From Impatiens glandulifera (lineage: Eukaryota > Streptophyta > Magnoliopsida > Ericales > Balsaminaceae): DNA of 64,000 nucleotides. The notes beneath the pieces are model-generated. The model saw only the letters and a list, made by a program, of their open reading frames with translations, ran no database searches and was not told where the DNA came from. The stretch lies in assembly GCF_907164915.1 (NCBI RefSeq), contig NC_061864.1, positions 7,027,389 to 7,091,388 of the forward strand. Reading direction: 5' to 3'. The position numbers were made by a program, and so were the translations under genes. This document shows positions 23,001 through 34,836 of this stretch, piece after piece. Within the stretch, counting starts at the first letter, position 1. Every line of letters begins with the position of its first letter.

Positions 23001-24266
23001 GAAGGTTTTAGGATCAGCAACCAATTGTCCCTAAAAAAACATGAAAATGGAAACTGAAATAAAGATTTTGGTTTCAATTTTGAACACATATTATTATTTT
23101 TTAACATGTGAACTTCTAAGATCTTAGTTGCAGATTCATTTTTCGAAAAAAAAGATTTCATAAACGGCGTCTATTGAAATTAGATTAAATAAGATGAACA
23201 AGAGTTGCTGATAAACAACAAAACAAAGATTTTTACCGCTGAATCTCTGCTTGGAGAAGACCAGCAATCATCTGCATATGATCATATTAGCAAGGGTTAA
23301 ATTTTCAAACACAATTTACAAGCGAATCCCAATCAAATAAAAGTTGTTCGAAAGAATTGAGTACCTATGTTGACATAAACATAACCTAAATTGGACAAGC
23401 CCGTTGAGACAAGGGCATCAGCTGCAAAAGAAACCCCAAAGTGGCCAAATGTAAGGCTTTTTTTTTTTTTTTTTTTTTCTGGAAACACATTTCAGACATA
23501 TTTCAAACAAAAGTGTATCTAGGTCTATATATAGAAACAAAAGTATTTTCTAATAAGGTCTTAATTCTTAATCCTCTCCCATATGCATAAGCAGAGATAA
23601 TGTGCTTTCATATTCATTCATTTTTCTAGCTTTCATTGACTTAACACAATCATTTATTAGCAATAAGAGGCAAACATATACCTGTTTCTTTGATAACCGT
23701 TTCGTTAATGTTACATGCAAAGAAGTTCCAGCTGTTCCATCTGTGGACCGAACATATCATTACATGTCTAATGTCAAATAAAAAGAAAACATGATAAACC
23801 CAAACATCCTCCTCCTCTCTTCACAACTTCAATATTAAAATCATCACAGAGTCTGTTCAGCTACGAACTAACTTATGAAGTATATTAGAAATTAACCTCA
23901 AACAAGCCGACAGAGTCCTTTTAATGAATTCCACTCAATACTTGCAAAAAACAGAAATTGAAGATTGAACGAACCGATTGGCTTCAAACTCATACAGAAA
24001 CCCCAATGTAAGTGAGAAGTTAGAGATTAAGAGAGAGAGAGGGAGAGGAGCAAAACATACCCCATCTGAGGAGTTAAGGCCAATCCATTATTGATTTTGA
24101 GATTACCAAACATGGAATGATCAAAGATACTGGAAATGGGTTTTTGGTAATTAAGGGGCAAAGGCACCACTCGGGCAGAGGCGGCGGGCAAAAGAATCGG
24201 CGATGAACAACAGAGTGTGAATACAAGTAAAAACCCCATGGTGCCCGCCTTCTTCTCCATTGCCAT
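20078..24266 (-). CDS. AGAL3: alpha-galactosidase, glycoside hydrolase family 27
   Basis: Fifteen exons on the minus strand: 24061..24266, 23682..23740, 23365..23421, 23237..23271, 22927..23030, 22754..22826, 22436..22494, 22260..22325, 22083..22166, 21788..21852, 21612..21694, 20741..20831, 20492..20550, 20254..20394, 20078..20182. The product is 428 residues with one continuous frame. A signal peptide ([16 protein letters not shown]..) is followed by [27 protein letters not shown], the nucleophile region YLKYDNC (Asp about 186) and [10 protein letters not shown] with the acid/base Asp (about 241). GH27 enzymes release terminal alpha-galactose from raffinose-family sugars, galactolipids or wall galactomannan, with retention. 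The short C-terminal beta domain is present. An in-frame ATG at 24335 would add 23 Ser-rich residues (451 in all). AGAL3 is the closest Arabidopsis type by recall; location is secreted or vacuolar. Confidence 0.92.
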
Positions 24267-24335
24267 CGAAGAAGAAGAAGAAGAGGAAGAAGAAGAGATG
24301 AGTAAATGAATGAGAGAGACCCTTTTGATGATCAA

Positions 24336-24912
24336 ATCAAATCATGAAAGCATATTCGCATGTATGTAGTAGACAGATATTATCTGTCCTGAATCCTGAT
24401 TGATGTACACTTGTACATATATATCCTTGATAATTTATTTATTTTTTTAATAAAAAATTCATTTAGGTATTTTCTGACTTTAGCAGGAAAAAAAACACCT
24501 AATCATAATAGAGAAGAAGATGATAAATGCATGACACAAAATGGTTGATATATATATTTGATAAAAGATAAATCACATACATGGGTGTAATCTTTATATT
24601 AAAAATGGTAGTTTAAAGAAGAAAATGATATCATCACCATCAATCAAGCATATGATGAGGTTAAATTGGTGCATGAGATTGAGATGTAATTAATTAAAAA
24701 AGGGAAGAAAAACAAGATGAGATTTAACTATATATATATATATTTCATAATTAATGTTTACACATGACATTGACATGGAAATTGAAACTGATGGATCTTA
24801 GTTTGTATAATTAATTAATTAATTAACTAAGCAGAGAAAAAAGAATGAACAAACTGATGATGGATGATCTAGATTCTAGAGGAGTGTGTTTATGGTAGAT
24901 CTAAGATCATAA
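24336..24912. other. promoter of the alpha-galactosidase gene and 3' region of the IDL gene
   Basis: A minus-strand TATATAT at about 24416-24423 could be the TATA box of the galactosidase gene. AT-rich, with an (ATTA)n run at 24810-24825. No other gene. Confidence 0.45.
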
Positions 24913-25263
24913 TTAAGTATTGAGATTGTCTGTCCCTTTGCTTGGTCCGGACGGTGGAACTCGTCCCTTGGGAAGCATGGAAAGAAACATCCCTCCTCGG
25001 GTAGCAGTAGCGTACTTCCCCGATTCAATTCTCTCATCATCTTTGCCGCCGGCAACTGTAACTGGAATTGGAATGATAATATTGTTGTCGTTGTGTCTGT
25101 AGAAAAGGCAATTATTATTCCCCGATGATGATGATGATGATGATGATGGTATTGGTCTGGCTGAAGCTAGTTGAGATTGATGAATCAATACAACAACCAT
25201 AATCAACATAATTATAATCATAACTTGAGATTTCTTCTTCTTCGCTGCTGCTGCTGCCGCCAT
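24913..25263 (-). CDS. IDA-like secreted signalling peptide precursor (IDL6/IDL7 type)
   Basis: Single exon, 116 residues. Layout is that of a peptide-hormone precursor. A basic and then strongly hydrophobic N-terminus (KKKK then MIIIMLIMVVVLI, about 8-27) ends near LASARP. A poly-Ser and variable middle follows, then the conserved C-terminal block MLPKGRVPPSGPSKG at 96-110. IDA and IDL precursors carry PxPPSxPSKRHN, which is cut out, hydroxylated on Pro and sensed by HAE/HSL receptor kinases. Here the PPSGPSK core is intact but the usual RHN ending is replaced by GTDNLNT. Position beside CHIL/RING/EXPA and MSD1/LSF2 relatives matches Arabidopsis IDL6 (At5g05300) and IDL7 (At3g10930), so orthology is likely. 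Poly-Ser comes from a (GAT)n-type repeat at about 25125-25147. Confidence 0.85.
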   Translation of the reverse strand: MAAAAAAKKKKSQVMIIIMLIMVVVLIHQSQLASARPIPSSSSSSSSGNNNCLFYRHNDNNIIIPIPVTVAGGKDDERIESGKYATATRGGMFLSMLPKGRVPPSGPSKGTDNLNT

Positions 25264-25392
25264 TTATATATAATGATCGATGCTCCTCTCCCCTTAGCTT
25301 AGCTACTACTTTCTTACTGGTACTTGTTCGAAATGAATGTCTTATTCTTCTTCTTCTATAGGAGAGAGAGATAGAGATAGAGATAGAGAGAA

Positions 25393-25399
25393 GTTTATA
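25393..25399 (-). promoter_or_regulatory. TATA box of the IDL gene
   Basis: Minus-strand TATAAAC about 130 bases before the ATG, followed by a leader with (GAGATA)n sequence. Confidence 0.45.
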
Positions 25400-25737
25400 T
25401 CACTTGGAATGAAGAAAACAGAGTATCTGAGGCCTTTTGTAAAGGAAAGATGAAGAAGAAGAAGAAACAGAGTGGCAATTTCTAAAGAAGAAGAAGAAGA
25501 AATAAAGAAACATATTTGAAATAGTCAGAAATGCGAAACCCCCACGCGCAGTACACCAAACTCCTTTCACATTTCACCCGCAAGGCTACTTACTAATTAA
25601 ATAACTCGGACCCAATTAATTCAAACTCAAACAATCTCTCTCTATATAAATATAAATAGTTTCAAATTTTAACAATCATTGTTTATTTTTGTTACATATA
25701 TATACACATTCAATTGTTGGAGCTAATTGTGTGCGTT

Positions 25738-25740
<3 letters not shown>

Positions 25741-25779
<39 letters not shown>
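25741..25779. repeat. (TA)n microsatellite
   Basis: About 39 bases of TA dinucleotide, roughly 480 bases upstream of the IDL start codon. Confidence 0.95.
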
Positions 25780-25781
<2 letters not shown>

Positions 25782-27911
25782 TGCAACATTAATTTGGAGC
25801 TAAATGACCAAATAGTTAAATATATGAAATGACTATTTAGTAGTAAGAAGATGTAATAAAAATTATTGAGGTACGTAGCGCGCGTGTAAAAGAAGATGAC
25901 GTGTATAATAATAATAGTATAGCAGGCAGCCGTGGTGGATGGAAATAGTCAAAGTTGATGATCAGTGGACCCAACTTAGGATTTGGGGGAGGAAACATTT
26001 GACTTACAAGTAGGACCCCTCGACATCCGACTTTTCTTGCACGATACTCCCATTTCCTTTCCTTTCCTTTCATTTCTTTTCTACGCGTAGACAGATACGT
26101 CGTCGGTGCCCACTGTCAAAAATTACATACACTCTCATTCTAAAACAAAATATATCAACTAATTTTAGAAAAATTTATATCAATTAAGCTTTGAGTGAGT
26201 CATTGTCTTTAATCTCTATATAAGATCTTAGGTTAGGCCATCTATGCTTATGCTTATGTAAAATTAAAATAAATTACAATGTCATATTATGTCTTCTAGA
26301 ATACTCTTCTTTCCTTTTTCATTGCTTTGCTTGAGTAACCACCCTAGCCCGGAAAATACAGTTTATTAGCATCCATTTTATAATGAGTTTATATTTAATG
26401 TCATCTCCCCAAATTAAAATTTAAACTATAATTACCCCTACCTTGAGCAAACTACTGGCTACGACAACTCAAACTAAAAAATAAATAAATATATAGTCTA
26501 TTAGTCCCACTCTTTTAAGAAGTTCATATTTAATGTGATTTCTTAAGGTAACATTTCAGTTAATTTAATAGTTACTTATAATTAGTTTTAATAGGTTCAA
26601 CTTTTGTAATAGTATATTGATCCTCGTCTCCAAAGTCAAGCCAGTCTCCAAATGATAATGTTAATAAATTTATTTTTCCTTAAGATAGAGACAGGCAAGG
26701 GTTTGACTTCAGTGGACATATATATATATATATAGGAAGAGTAGTAATATTTAAGACTGATTTTGTGAGACTTTTTGGTTTATTTATTTTATTAAGAAAA
26801 GCAAGTGATCAACCATATATAAAAACAAATAATAAAATATCTGAATTTTTTTGACAAGTAATTACAATAGGCCCATACCCTAGAAATAGGGGTACACGAT
26901 TTGATGAATAATCCGGCCTAACTACTATAAATATATAATGTCCTTCAATGAAGCAAAAAGATAAAACAATCTTCTTCCCATCAACCAAAAACAGGTGTGC
27001 TTTGTATTAAACTCAATAAATTAAAACTCTCTTAATTAATTATATCTAGTAACTAATTAATTAATAAATCACTCATTACTAACTAGGTGATTATGACAAC
27101 GGGATGACGTAATACATGAGTGTTGCTTACTCAATCACGGAAGGCAAAAAAAAAAAAAAAAACTAAACTTTTTTAACAGTTGTGTATTATTAATATATAT
27201 AGTCACAAATACAATTGGAATTTTTAAACATATTAATTTGACCATTCATAAATAAACTATATATTTAACTATTTCCAGGGTAATTGAGGATTTCCAGAAA
27301 TTAATTGTAAGGGAATCAATATTTCCAAGAATCGGTCATGTAAGACTGTTCTAGACTTTTCTTGATGAAGTTGTTGCAATGAAAATGATGATCACTAACA
27401 AGAATTTGGCATTGTCTTTTTATTTTATTTGTTATTATTGTATCTTGATTGTAACATCTATTTTTGTTAGCTTGTTAATTTTCACAATAATTTGTGACCT
27501 TCTTAACAATTAATATACATAAACTATGTTATAATATAGAAATTTGTATTGAATGTTATATAGAATTATATAATTTATGTCATTGATAATATTTTACAAA
27601 TGTATAATTTTTATGATAATATATCAAATGAAATTGTTTTGTGAGATAAAAGTTAAAAAACCCACCAACCACAAATAGTTGAGATCGATTATGAAATCTC
27701 AACTTCCATTGCATATTATATTTTTTTTAATTATTTTTTACAGGTTGAGTCAGATTGCATAATCAAGATTTGAAATAAGGAATAAGTGGCATGCAATGAT
27801 GACATGCATGCTAACCATAATGACAAAAAATACTTTTGAATATTTAATTTATTGTTGTCGATTTATGATTGAAGACATATGATTTAATTTGGTCTCTAGC
27901 TAACTAGCTAT

Positions 27912-27918
27912 TATAAAT
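27912..27918 (+). promoter_or_regulatory. TATA box of the CEP-like gene
   Basis: TATAAAT 71 bases before the ATG at 27989. A repeated AAATCTAAATCTAAA leader follows. Confidence 0.5.
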
Positions 27919-27988
27919 CAAAGTGATCACTCTTCTAAATTTAAATCTAAATCTAAATCTAAACCCTAGCTAGCTCCTTTGATGAGAT

Positions 27989-28285
27989 ATGAAATTGGTC
28001 CCCAAAATAAGCATAATCCTCTTGCTTAATGGCTTAGCCATTTTGTTAAGTTCTCTTCTTGTTGCCGCAACTAGGTTAATGGGCATGAACCAGGTTCATC
28101 CTCCACCTCCAGAAGGATCCTTGGTATTTGGGAAGCCCATGGTGGTGCAGCATCAACATCAACATCAACAAAGCAGAATCAATGAATCCAAGCTTGAAGA
28201 TGATGATGATGAACACCAAGATTACTATTACCATGATTTCTACCGAAGGCATAAAGATATTCCCAGCCCTGGAATCGGTCACTAA
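27989..28285 (+). CDS. CEP-like secreted signalling peptide precursor
   Basis: Single exon, 98 residues. Residues 5-27 form a signal peptide (KISIILLLNGLAILLSSLLV). A variable, His/Gln- and Asp-rich middle follows (HQHQHQ at 55-60, DDDD at 71-74). The extreme C-terminus is FYRRHKDIPSPGIGH (84-98). The last six residues, SPGIGH, are the hallmark end of C-terminally encoded peptides (xFRPTxPGxSPGxGH), which act through CEPR receptor kinases in nitrogen-demand and root signalling. The Arg at core position 3 fits, but the two inner prolines and the PTxPG segment are replaced. It may be a divergent CEP or a related family. The IDL gene is 2.7 kb away, divergently oriented. Function is inferred only from layout and C-terminus. 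Confidence 0.65.
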   Translation: MKLVPKISIILLLNGLAILLSSLLVAATRLMGMNQVHPPPPEGSLVFGKPMVVQHQHQHQQSRINESKLEDDDDEHQDYYYHDFYRRHKDIPSPGIGH

Positions 28286-29437
28286 TCCGCATGAACAGCC
28301 TCGCTCGCTCGCTCGCATATATAAACAATATAGAATTTTATTTCAGGTCCACTTTCTTGTCCTTGTAAAATATATACACATATGTATGATAATATGATAT
28401 TGAATGCATGTTACCAATTGTTGAATTTTGTTTAATTTGTTCTTGAGACTGTACTTTAATTAGCACCCACTTTAATATATAAAAAAATATATATTTGTAA
28501 AAAATCAAGTTATTAGAAAAAAATATTATATTGGACTATAATTTAAAAATAAAAAGTTACAATTTAAAGTGTTTTTAAAAGATAATCAAGTCAAATTTTA
28601 GTTAGTAAGAAGACTCTTTCTCACTTAATATGTTATAAAATCATATGTTAATTTATGAAATGCATAATATATGAATATTTACTTCATCTTTATTTAATAT
28701 TTTATAAATAGCTGATTATTAAAATAAAAATTCAATTCATTCCAAAATAATCACGTCTAAAGTTATGTTAATAAAGTTATTTACCGAACTAGTTTCGTAT
28801 AAGTTTTTTTAAGATTTTTTAAAACAATTTATTCAATTTTTTTTATAATTTTTGTTTTCTATTACGTTGCTATCATTTTAACTATCAAATCACTTGTTTC
28901 ATTAACTAAAATATTAAAATACATTTACTTTATCTTTAAAAATAAATAAATTTAATATTATAAGAATTTAACAAATTAAAAACTCAAATAACTTCACTTT
29001 TTATCAAATAATTTTTTTTAAACAAAATTTTAAAAATCTTTAAAAAAATCTAATATAAAACTAGCCAAATTTAAAGACATAATTCAAATATGTGTGAAGG
29101 TAGTATAACTGAATAATGTAAATCTATATATAAATATTTTAATTTAATTTTGAGAAAATAAATTATTGTATGATCTTAAGATATAAAATTTAATTTAAAA
29201 TAAAAATAAATAAATAAATTGTTTTGGAGGTAAAATAATATAATTAATTGAAGAACAGTTAAATACGTAACAGTTGGTCATACTGTTAAACCTCCGTCAC
29301 TTGATCAATTAGACGTTCGTTCAGGGGGGAGAAGATTCATCGGACGATCTGAATCGCTCTTTTGTTTCTCCGGCCGTTGAATCGAAAGCTGTACAATCTC
29401 CGGTGTGTGTTATAAGAAGAAGAAGAAGAAGAAGGAG
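28286..29437. other. intergenic DNA upstream of the TLC-like gene
   Basis: AT-rich, containing the inverted-repeat element below. The last 150 bases are GC-richer and should be the TLC promoter and leader, ending in an (AGA)n run. Confidence 0.5.
28786..29066. mobile_element. MITE-like inverted-repeat element
   Basis: The left end GAACTAGTTTCGTATAAG and the inverse of the right end, GGCTAGTTTTATATTAG, continue as matching AT-rich arms of about 40 bp (TTTTTTTAAGATTTTTTAA type). Length 281 bp. No clear target duplication, so boundaries are approximate. Confidence 0.45.
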
Positions 29438-32400
29438 ATGACCAGCAGCAATAGCAGGTCTCGATTGGAAGCATTTCTATCGTTATTCGTTAATGTCCAT
29501 CCTCACGAGGCCTCCGCTTTGTTCTACTCCTCATCCTGCTTCTTCTTCGTAAGCTGCAATTTCTTCAAGTTATCAGAATGAATCAGAATCTAAATTTCTC
29601 TCTACTTCGATAATGGAATCCATATCTCGTAAATTGCACTAATTTGGGTCTTTTCGTGTAGGTATTAAGTGCATATTTCGTGGTTCTTCCTCTGCGAGAC
29701 GAGGGGGCTATATCTTTAGGATTGGGCAACCTTCCAGGTCTTTTTGCTGGTTCATTGGCTTTAACTCTGGTTGCTGCACCTCTCTCCACCCTTATTTTCT
29801 CACTGCCTAATCTTTCCAAACGAAAGGTGAGAATTTTATGCTAAGAGGAAACATTGCATCACTTTCTCTGAATTTTGAGTGGTGGGTTTGCTCAAAATGT
29901 TCATATAACCTCAGTCTTTAACGTTCTTCTGCAAATGAGCCAAATTGTGCATAGCTCATTACTGAAGATCTTGAAGAGATGCTTAGTTGGTTAATCATGA
30001 GATTCACTCTTTGGAAACTCAATAAAATATACAATTAAAAGGTGCTCAAATTGGTAAAATAGGCGCACATAGATCTAATTATATACTTCTACCTGGAGGA
30101 AGTGAAATTGAATTAATTTTAGCTTGAAAAGGAAGCAAACTGATATTCAAGTTTAGTTAATAAGATGGTCACCTCAAGCTCGAGAGATTGTTTATGAGCT
30201 TACAAGCTAAAATTGAGCACCATAAAGCTTTTGATTCTTATCTTACCAAGATAAAATATACAAGCTTAACTAGACTAGAGCTAGACCACTACCCTTTGAT
30301 ATTATCAAGTGTTTCTTTCAACCTATAAGCAAATAACTTTTCTCTTAGTTTAATCTCTAATGGTGTTTGAGTATTTCAGGCATTGGTCTATATACACAGG
30401 TTTTTCAGCCTGTCACTTGTTTTGTTCTTCATTTTATGGCATTTTTCCTCACCTGGACATTTACATACTGGAGTAAAGGTACTCAAGAATAATATAATGA
30501 ATGTCTTTTTAGTAACATTTCAATTTTGTTATAATCTTACTCTGAATTTTGTGACTTCTTTTTTAGGATGTAGTTTACAAGTCATCTACCATAAAAGAAG
30601 AGCTAAAGGTGAAGGTGAATCAAACTGGTAATGCATATTCTGGAAGCTGGGATAACCATGGATGGTTTTATGTATCCGTAAGAATTGCATTGTTCCTTTG
30701 GGTATGATGGAATTTATGTCCTGTTACTGGCAATTTATCATTTCTACCTGCTGTTGGGTATTGGAGCCAAAGAACCTCAAATATTTTTTGCAGGTTGCTT
30801 TGTTGAATCTTATTACAATCTCTTCAACATGGGCTAGAGTAATTGATGTTATGGACAGCGAGGTATGCACATTCTTTGTTGTGTTTAGACACAGAAGTGA
30901 ATTGAACATTATTTAATTTTCATTTCATATCCAGTCAGGTTCTAGATTGTTTGGATTTATAGGTGCTGGTGCTACTTTGGGTCAACTAGTTGGTTCATTG
31001 TTCACTACAGGAATGGCTTGGATGGGACCATGTATGTTGTTTCCCTTTATCCCCATACCCCCTCATTGATGTTGTCTTGCCTCACCAAAGTCATGATTGT
31101 CAATTTTATGAATTTATATTTGTATTTCCTTCTGGAAACACTGGTTTGAATGTTTCAGATTTACTTCTTGTTTCTGCTTTGCTAATGGAATTTGCTGCAC
31201 AGTCATCAAAAATGATTTATAGAGATGATCATCTCACTGAAGAGGAGAACATTCCCATGAGGTCAGTTGATGCTTCTTATTCAATATATTATACCTTCCG
31301 AAAGTCTTTTTGAGCTTAGTTCAGTTGTCTCTCTTTTGGTCTGCTTATATCAGTTTTTCTTTAGGACTGTGTTTAGATTAAGTCACCACTCTCCTTATCA
31401 TTATAATCCTACAAGTTGACATTTTATCTTATGGTACTCAATCTACATCAACAAACTCTGTTTTTATTAATTTTGTCTTGTAACATGTTACTAGAATGTT
31501 TGGTTATTGCCTTTTAGTTCTTTCATCAAAAGTTTTGCCCCATTTTTATGATGCCAACTACCCATAAATTTGTTGAAACCACCCTCTAAGTTGTTGCTGT
31601 TATGTACCTTACATAGTATTGCAATCTAAGTTGTCAGGACTTACACCAACCCAGATATTAGGGTATGCCTTTGAATGTTTAAAATGCTTTGTTCACCCCT
31701 TTTAGCTGTTGTTGATTCAATATTTATGGATCTGTGCTTTGCTATAACTAAGTTGTTTTCATGTGTATCAAGTTAGATTTGATGGTGTATTCACATGTTT
31801 TACCAGCATGTTAATTTCTTATCATGTGGAGATTTATGTCCTTATCAACGCAGATCTACAAATAGGGTATAATGGGAATATAAGGGCCTGACGTTGGGGT
31901 TTAGGTGGAAAAAAATTGCATGTGCATTTTCTCTCAATATGTCTACTATCATTTTTACTAACAGTATTTATAACTTGAACTATCATATACGTCATCTTTC
32001 ATTTGATGGACCTATTACTGAAGAATCTTGTTAAATTACTGGACTTTTGGAAGTGATTAGCAATCTCAGGATCACAAGCCAACAGTAGTACAAGAGATGC
32101 TTCTTATATGGTTAAAGAGAAGAATACTTGTTTCTTGATGATGTTGGCAAAAAAAAAACCTGTTCGCTTGATCATCTCTACAAAACAGGCTACCCCAAAA
32201 TACTCTGAAGTGCAGTATTAAATAACAATTTAGATAAATTGTTTCCTATTAGCATTTGTCTCATGTGTTATCTTATGGTCAGAGTATTAAGAATCTGTGA
32301 CTTGATGATCATCAAAGATTTGCTCATTGAACAATTTCCCATTAGTTGTTCATATTGTACTGTATATGGCTGTGACCTTTCTACTGTACCTATTTTATTG

Positions 32401-34836
32401 AGTTCCCAATACTTAAAAAAAAAATTATTGGCTAAAAATGTGTATTGATATGTTTATGCAACTAGAGTTGCCGATGTTGATCAAAGAAACAAGGTTGACG
32501 AGCAGATGAAACCAGATTCAAGAGAATCTTCCCCAAAGTTGTCTACTCCAAGGGCAAAACCTCAATTTTGGGCAGTTTTAGATGGACTTCAGCTAATTTT
32601 ATCGTCAAGTTATTTGTTACACGTATCATTGTTCCTATGGTTGGGTGCCATCGTCTCTTCATTCTTCTACTTGCAGGTAGAGCAATTTTATTATTGTCTC
32701 TTCATTCTTCTATACTACTTTCTGTTAGAGTGACTATTTAGAAGCTTCTATTTGGGATTTTATCAGTATTTTCCTTCATTATGACAGTATTAGATTTTTG
32801 TTCGTGTGGGATTATGAAGTTATATTTAAAACTTTAACAAAAAAAATCGAACTGCTTTAGATTGTATAACTTATAATAGTAGTCGAGTTTTTCTTTGAGC
32901 AATGTTGTGTTAGTTTCAATTCTTGTCCCTTATGACTGTTAATTTCTTCTTCAACTGCAGAAAGTAACTGTGATAGCAATGACTGTTCTGAGCCCAGTTG
33001 GCAGAAGAAAACTATTTGCCCAGATAAATAGTTTTATCGCTGTTTTCATCCTTGCCGGACAACTTACTTTAACGGTATATACTACATAGACTCTATGAAA
33101 ACCCAAACCATCTAGAATTGTTTTTTCAATACCTACTTGATAGAGAATGGAGTTGTCTTGTCTTGATTTCATTTACTTACCTTATGGGATGCTCAGAGGG
33201 GGGCTAGTTGAATTAGATTTAAGATTGTGATTTACGTGTGAATCTCTAGCTTGAGGTTTATCATCCAAAATATATATTATTCAGTTTGTCTGTAAACTCA
33301 TTCTCAAGCAGTTGTTCTACTTTTGCCTTTGCCCACAGTAATCTAGTCTCTTCAATCATGTTAATGATAAGTTAGGATTTATTTTCAGGAGTTGATGTGA
33401 CTGCAATTATGTAGTGATTATCCATACCATCCTTGTGAATTGTAGGGAAAATAATAAAGGCTAGTTGTAACATGAAATGATTGATGTGGTATAAAGATAG
33501 TGCAGGTATATTATGGAAAATGGTTGATCCAAGTGTACAACGGACAATGAAAGTAAAACCTTTTTCCAATGGGGCCTTATTGATATATGCCTTTTATTAT
33601 GTTAAATCCTTAATGGAGCGCTATAATGTTTGAGTAATAATCCCAGTAGCAACATGTTTGTTTCTGCTGATTTTTCCACATTGTGTGATGAAAAAATTAA
33701 ACAGAAAATGATGTTTATCTTGGAGAGTTTTTTAAGGTCTGCCTTGTAAAACTACAATATAAAGTGTTTATATTTTCTGGACAGGGGCGCATCCTTACTT
33801 TTGCTGGCATTACTGTTGCTATATCTTCTGCACCAGTTGTAGCATTGCTTAATTTGGTTGCCCTAGGCTTCTGGCCAACTTGGCTGACTGTTGCTGTTTC
33901 AGAGACCTTACGCAAGGTTCCTTCGCTAAGCATTAATCTCTCATTGTTATGTTTAAAAGAGGATTTTCTTTCCCGGAGGACTTAATTTACATATTTTCTA
34001 TAGAAAGGGAGAGCCGTTGCTCATGGCTGGCCTGAATCAAGCTACTCTACCATGATTGACTGAAGGGAATCTTACAATGGCTAATCTTATGATATTGCAG
34101 GTGGTGACTTACGTCATAACTAGACCAGGGAGAGAAATCCTTTTTACAGTTGTTTCACAGGATGAGAAATATAAAGCAAAGGTGTGTATGATCTTTTTTG
34201 CTCGCCAAAGTTTAAATGGAAATAGATATATGTGATGTTTACTTAATTCATATATGTTAAATATTTATCTTCCATCGGCCCCATTTAGAAACACCTGGTT
34301 ACAACAATTTTGGATCTACCTACGTATTTAGAGAGATTATGTTTGGAAACTAAACTTAGTCAGAAACAGATTCAGAAATTTATTGGTTGTTTTTCGTCAT
34401 GATCCGAATACATAAACAAATATTAAAAAGTGTTTCTAAATGGGGTTATTCGTTCATGTTGTTTGATCAAAGAAGAGGATACTGTAGGTATGCATAGATG
34501 TGATAGTTCAAAGACTTGGTGATGCCACAGCAGCAGGATTGTACAAGCTCCTTTTTAGCACCCTCAATGGGCAAGCATCAACAGTTTCTCTCTATGCCCT
34601 ACCTGTATGTCTATTATGATTTATCATAGCTTTTTTATAATTTGCAGAATTCCCCTTTCACCAAAAACAAACTGTTGAATTTTGTGAACTGTAAGCCTTT
34701 GAAGTTTGAGTTTGATAGATGATTCCGTTCTCTTGTCATGGCTTTGAATCAGGTTTGTGTAATATGGATACTGACAGCATTTTATTTGGGGCGTCGCCAA
34801 ACAGAACTAGCAAAGATTCAGTCTGCCTCTCCATAG
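29438..34836 (+). CDS. TLC/Npt-type ATP:ADP transporter-like membrane protein
   Basis: Thirteen exons: join(29438..29548, 29662..29826, 30380..30478, 30567..30701, 30794..30862, 30935..31031, 31159..31261, 32466..32676, 32961..33074, 33785..33916, 34101..34181, 34488..34604, 34753..34836), 505 residues in one frame. It opens FVNVHPHEASALFYSSSCFF and SAYFVVLPLRDEGAISLG, the N-terminal signature of the nucleotide translocase (Npt/TLC) branch of the major facilitator superfamily. About ten to twelve hydrophobic segments follow, with a hydrophilic loop rich in Ser, Lys and Pro at about 263-290. Arabidopsis At5g05310 is annotated as a TLC ATP/ADP transporter and lies next to the IDL6 gene, matching this position. 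It is not the plastid NTT itself. Substrate and membrane are unknown. No plastid transit peptide is evident, as the protein starts MTSSNSRSRLEAF. Confidence 0.82.

Larger units (their letters stand above)
25264..27911. other. divergent promoter region between two peptide genes
   Basis: Shared upstream region of the minus-strand IDL gene and the plus-strand CEP-like gene. CGCG-core motifs lie at 25545, 25879-25886 and 26083-26088, and W-box cores (TTGAC) near 25949 and 26000. (TA)n tracts occur at 25741-25779 and about 26720-26735. No further gene was accepted; see rejected items for a candidate at 26948. Confidence 0.5.

Noticed and set aside
26948..27354. Two-exon micro-gene (MKQKDKTIFF..., spliced at 26993/27281, ending ...FPRIGHVRLF)
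   Set aside because: A TATA-like TATAAATATA lies only about 20 bases before the ATG, so transcription would start after the ATG. The 40-residue product matches nothing I know. Splice sites alone are weak evidence.
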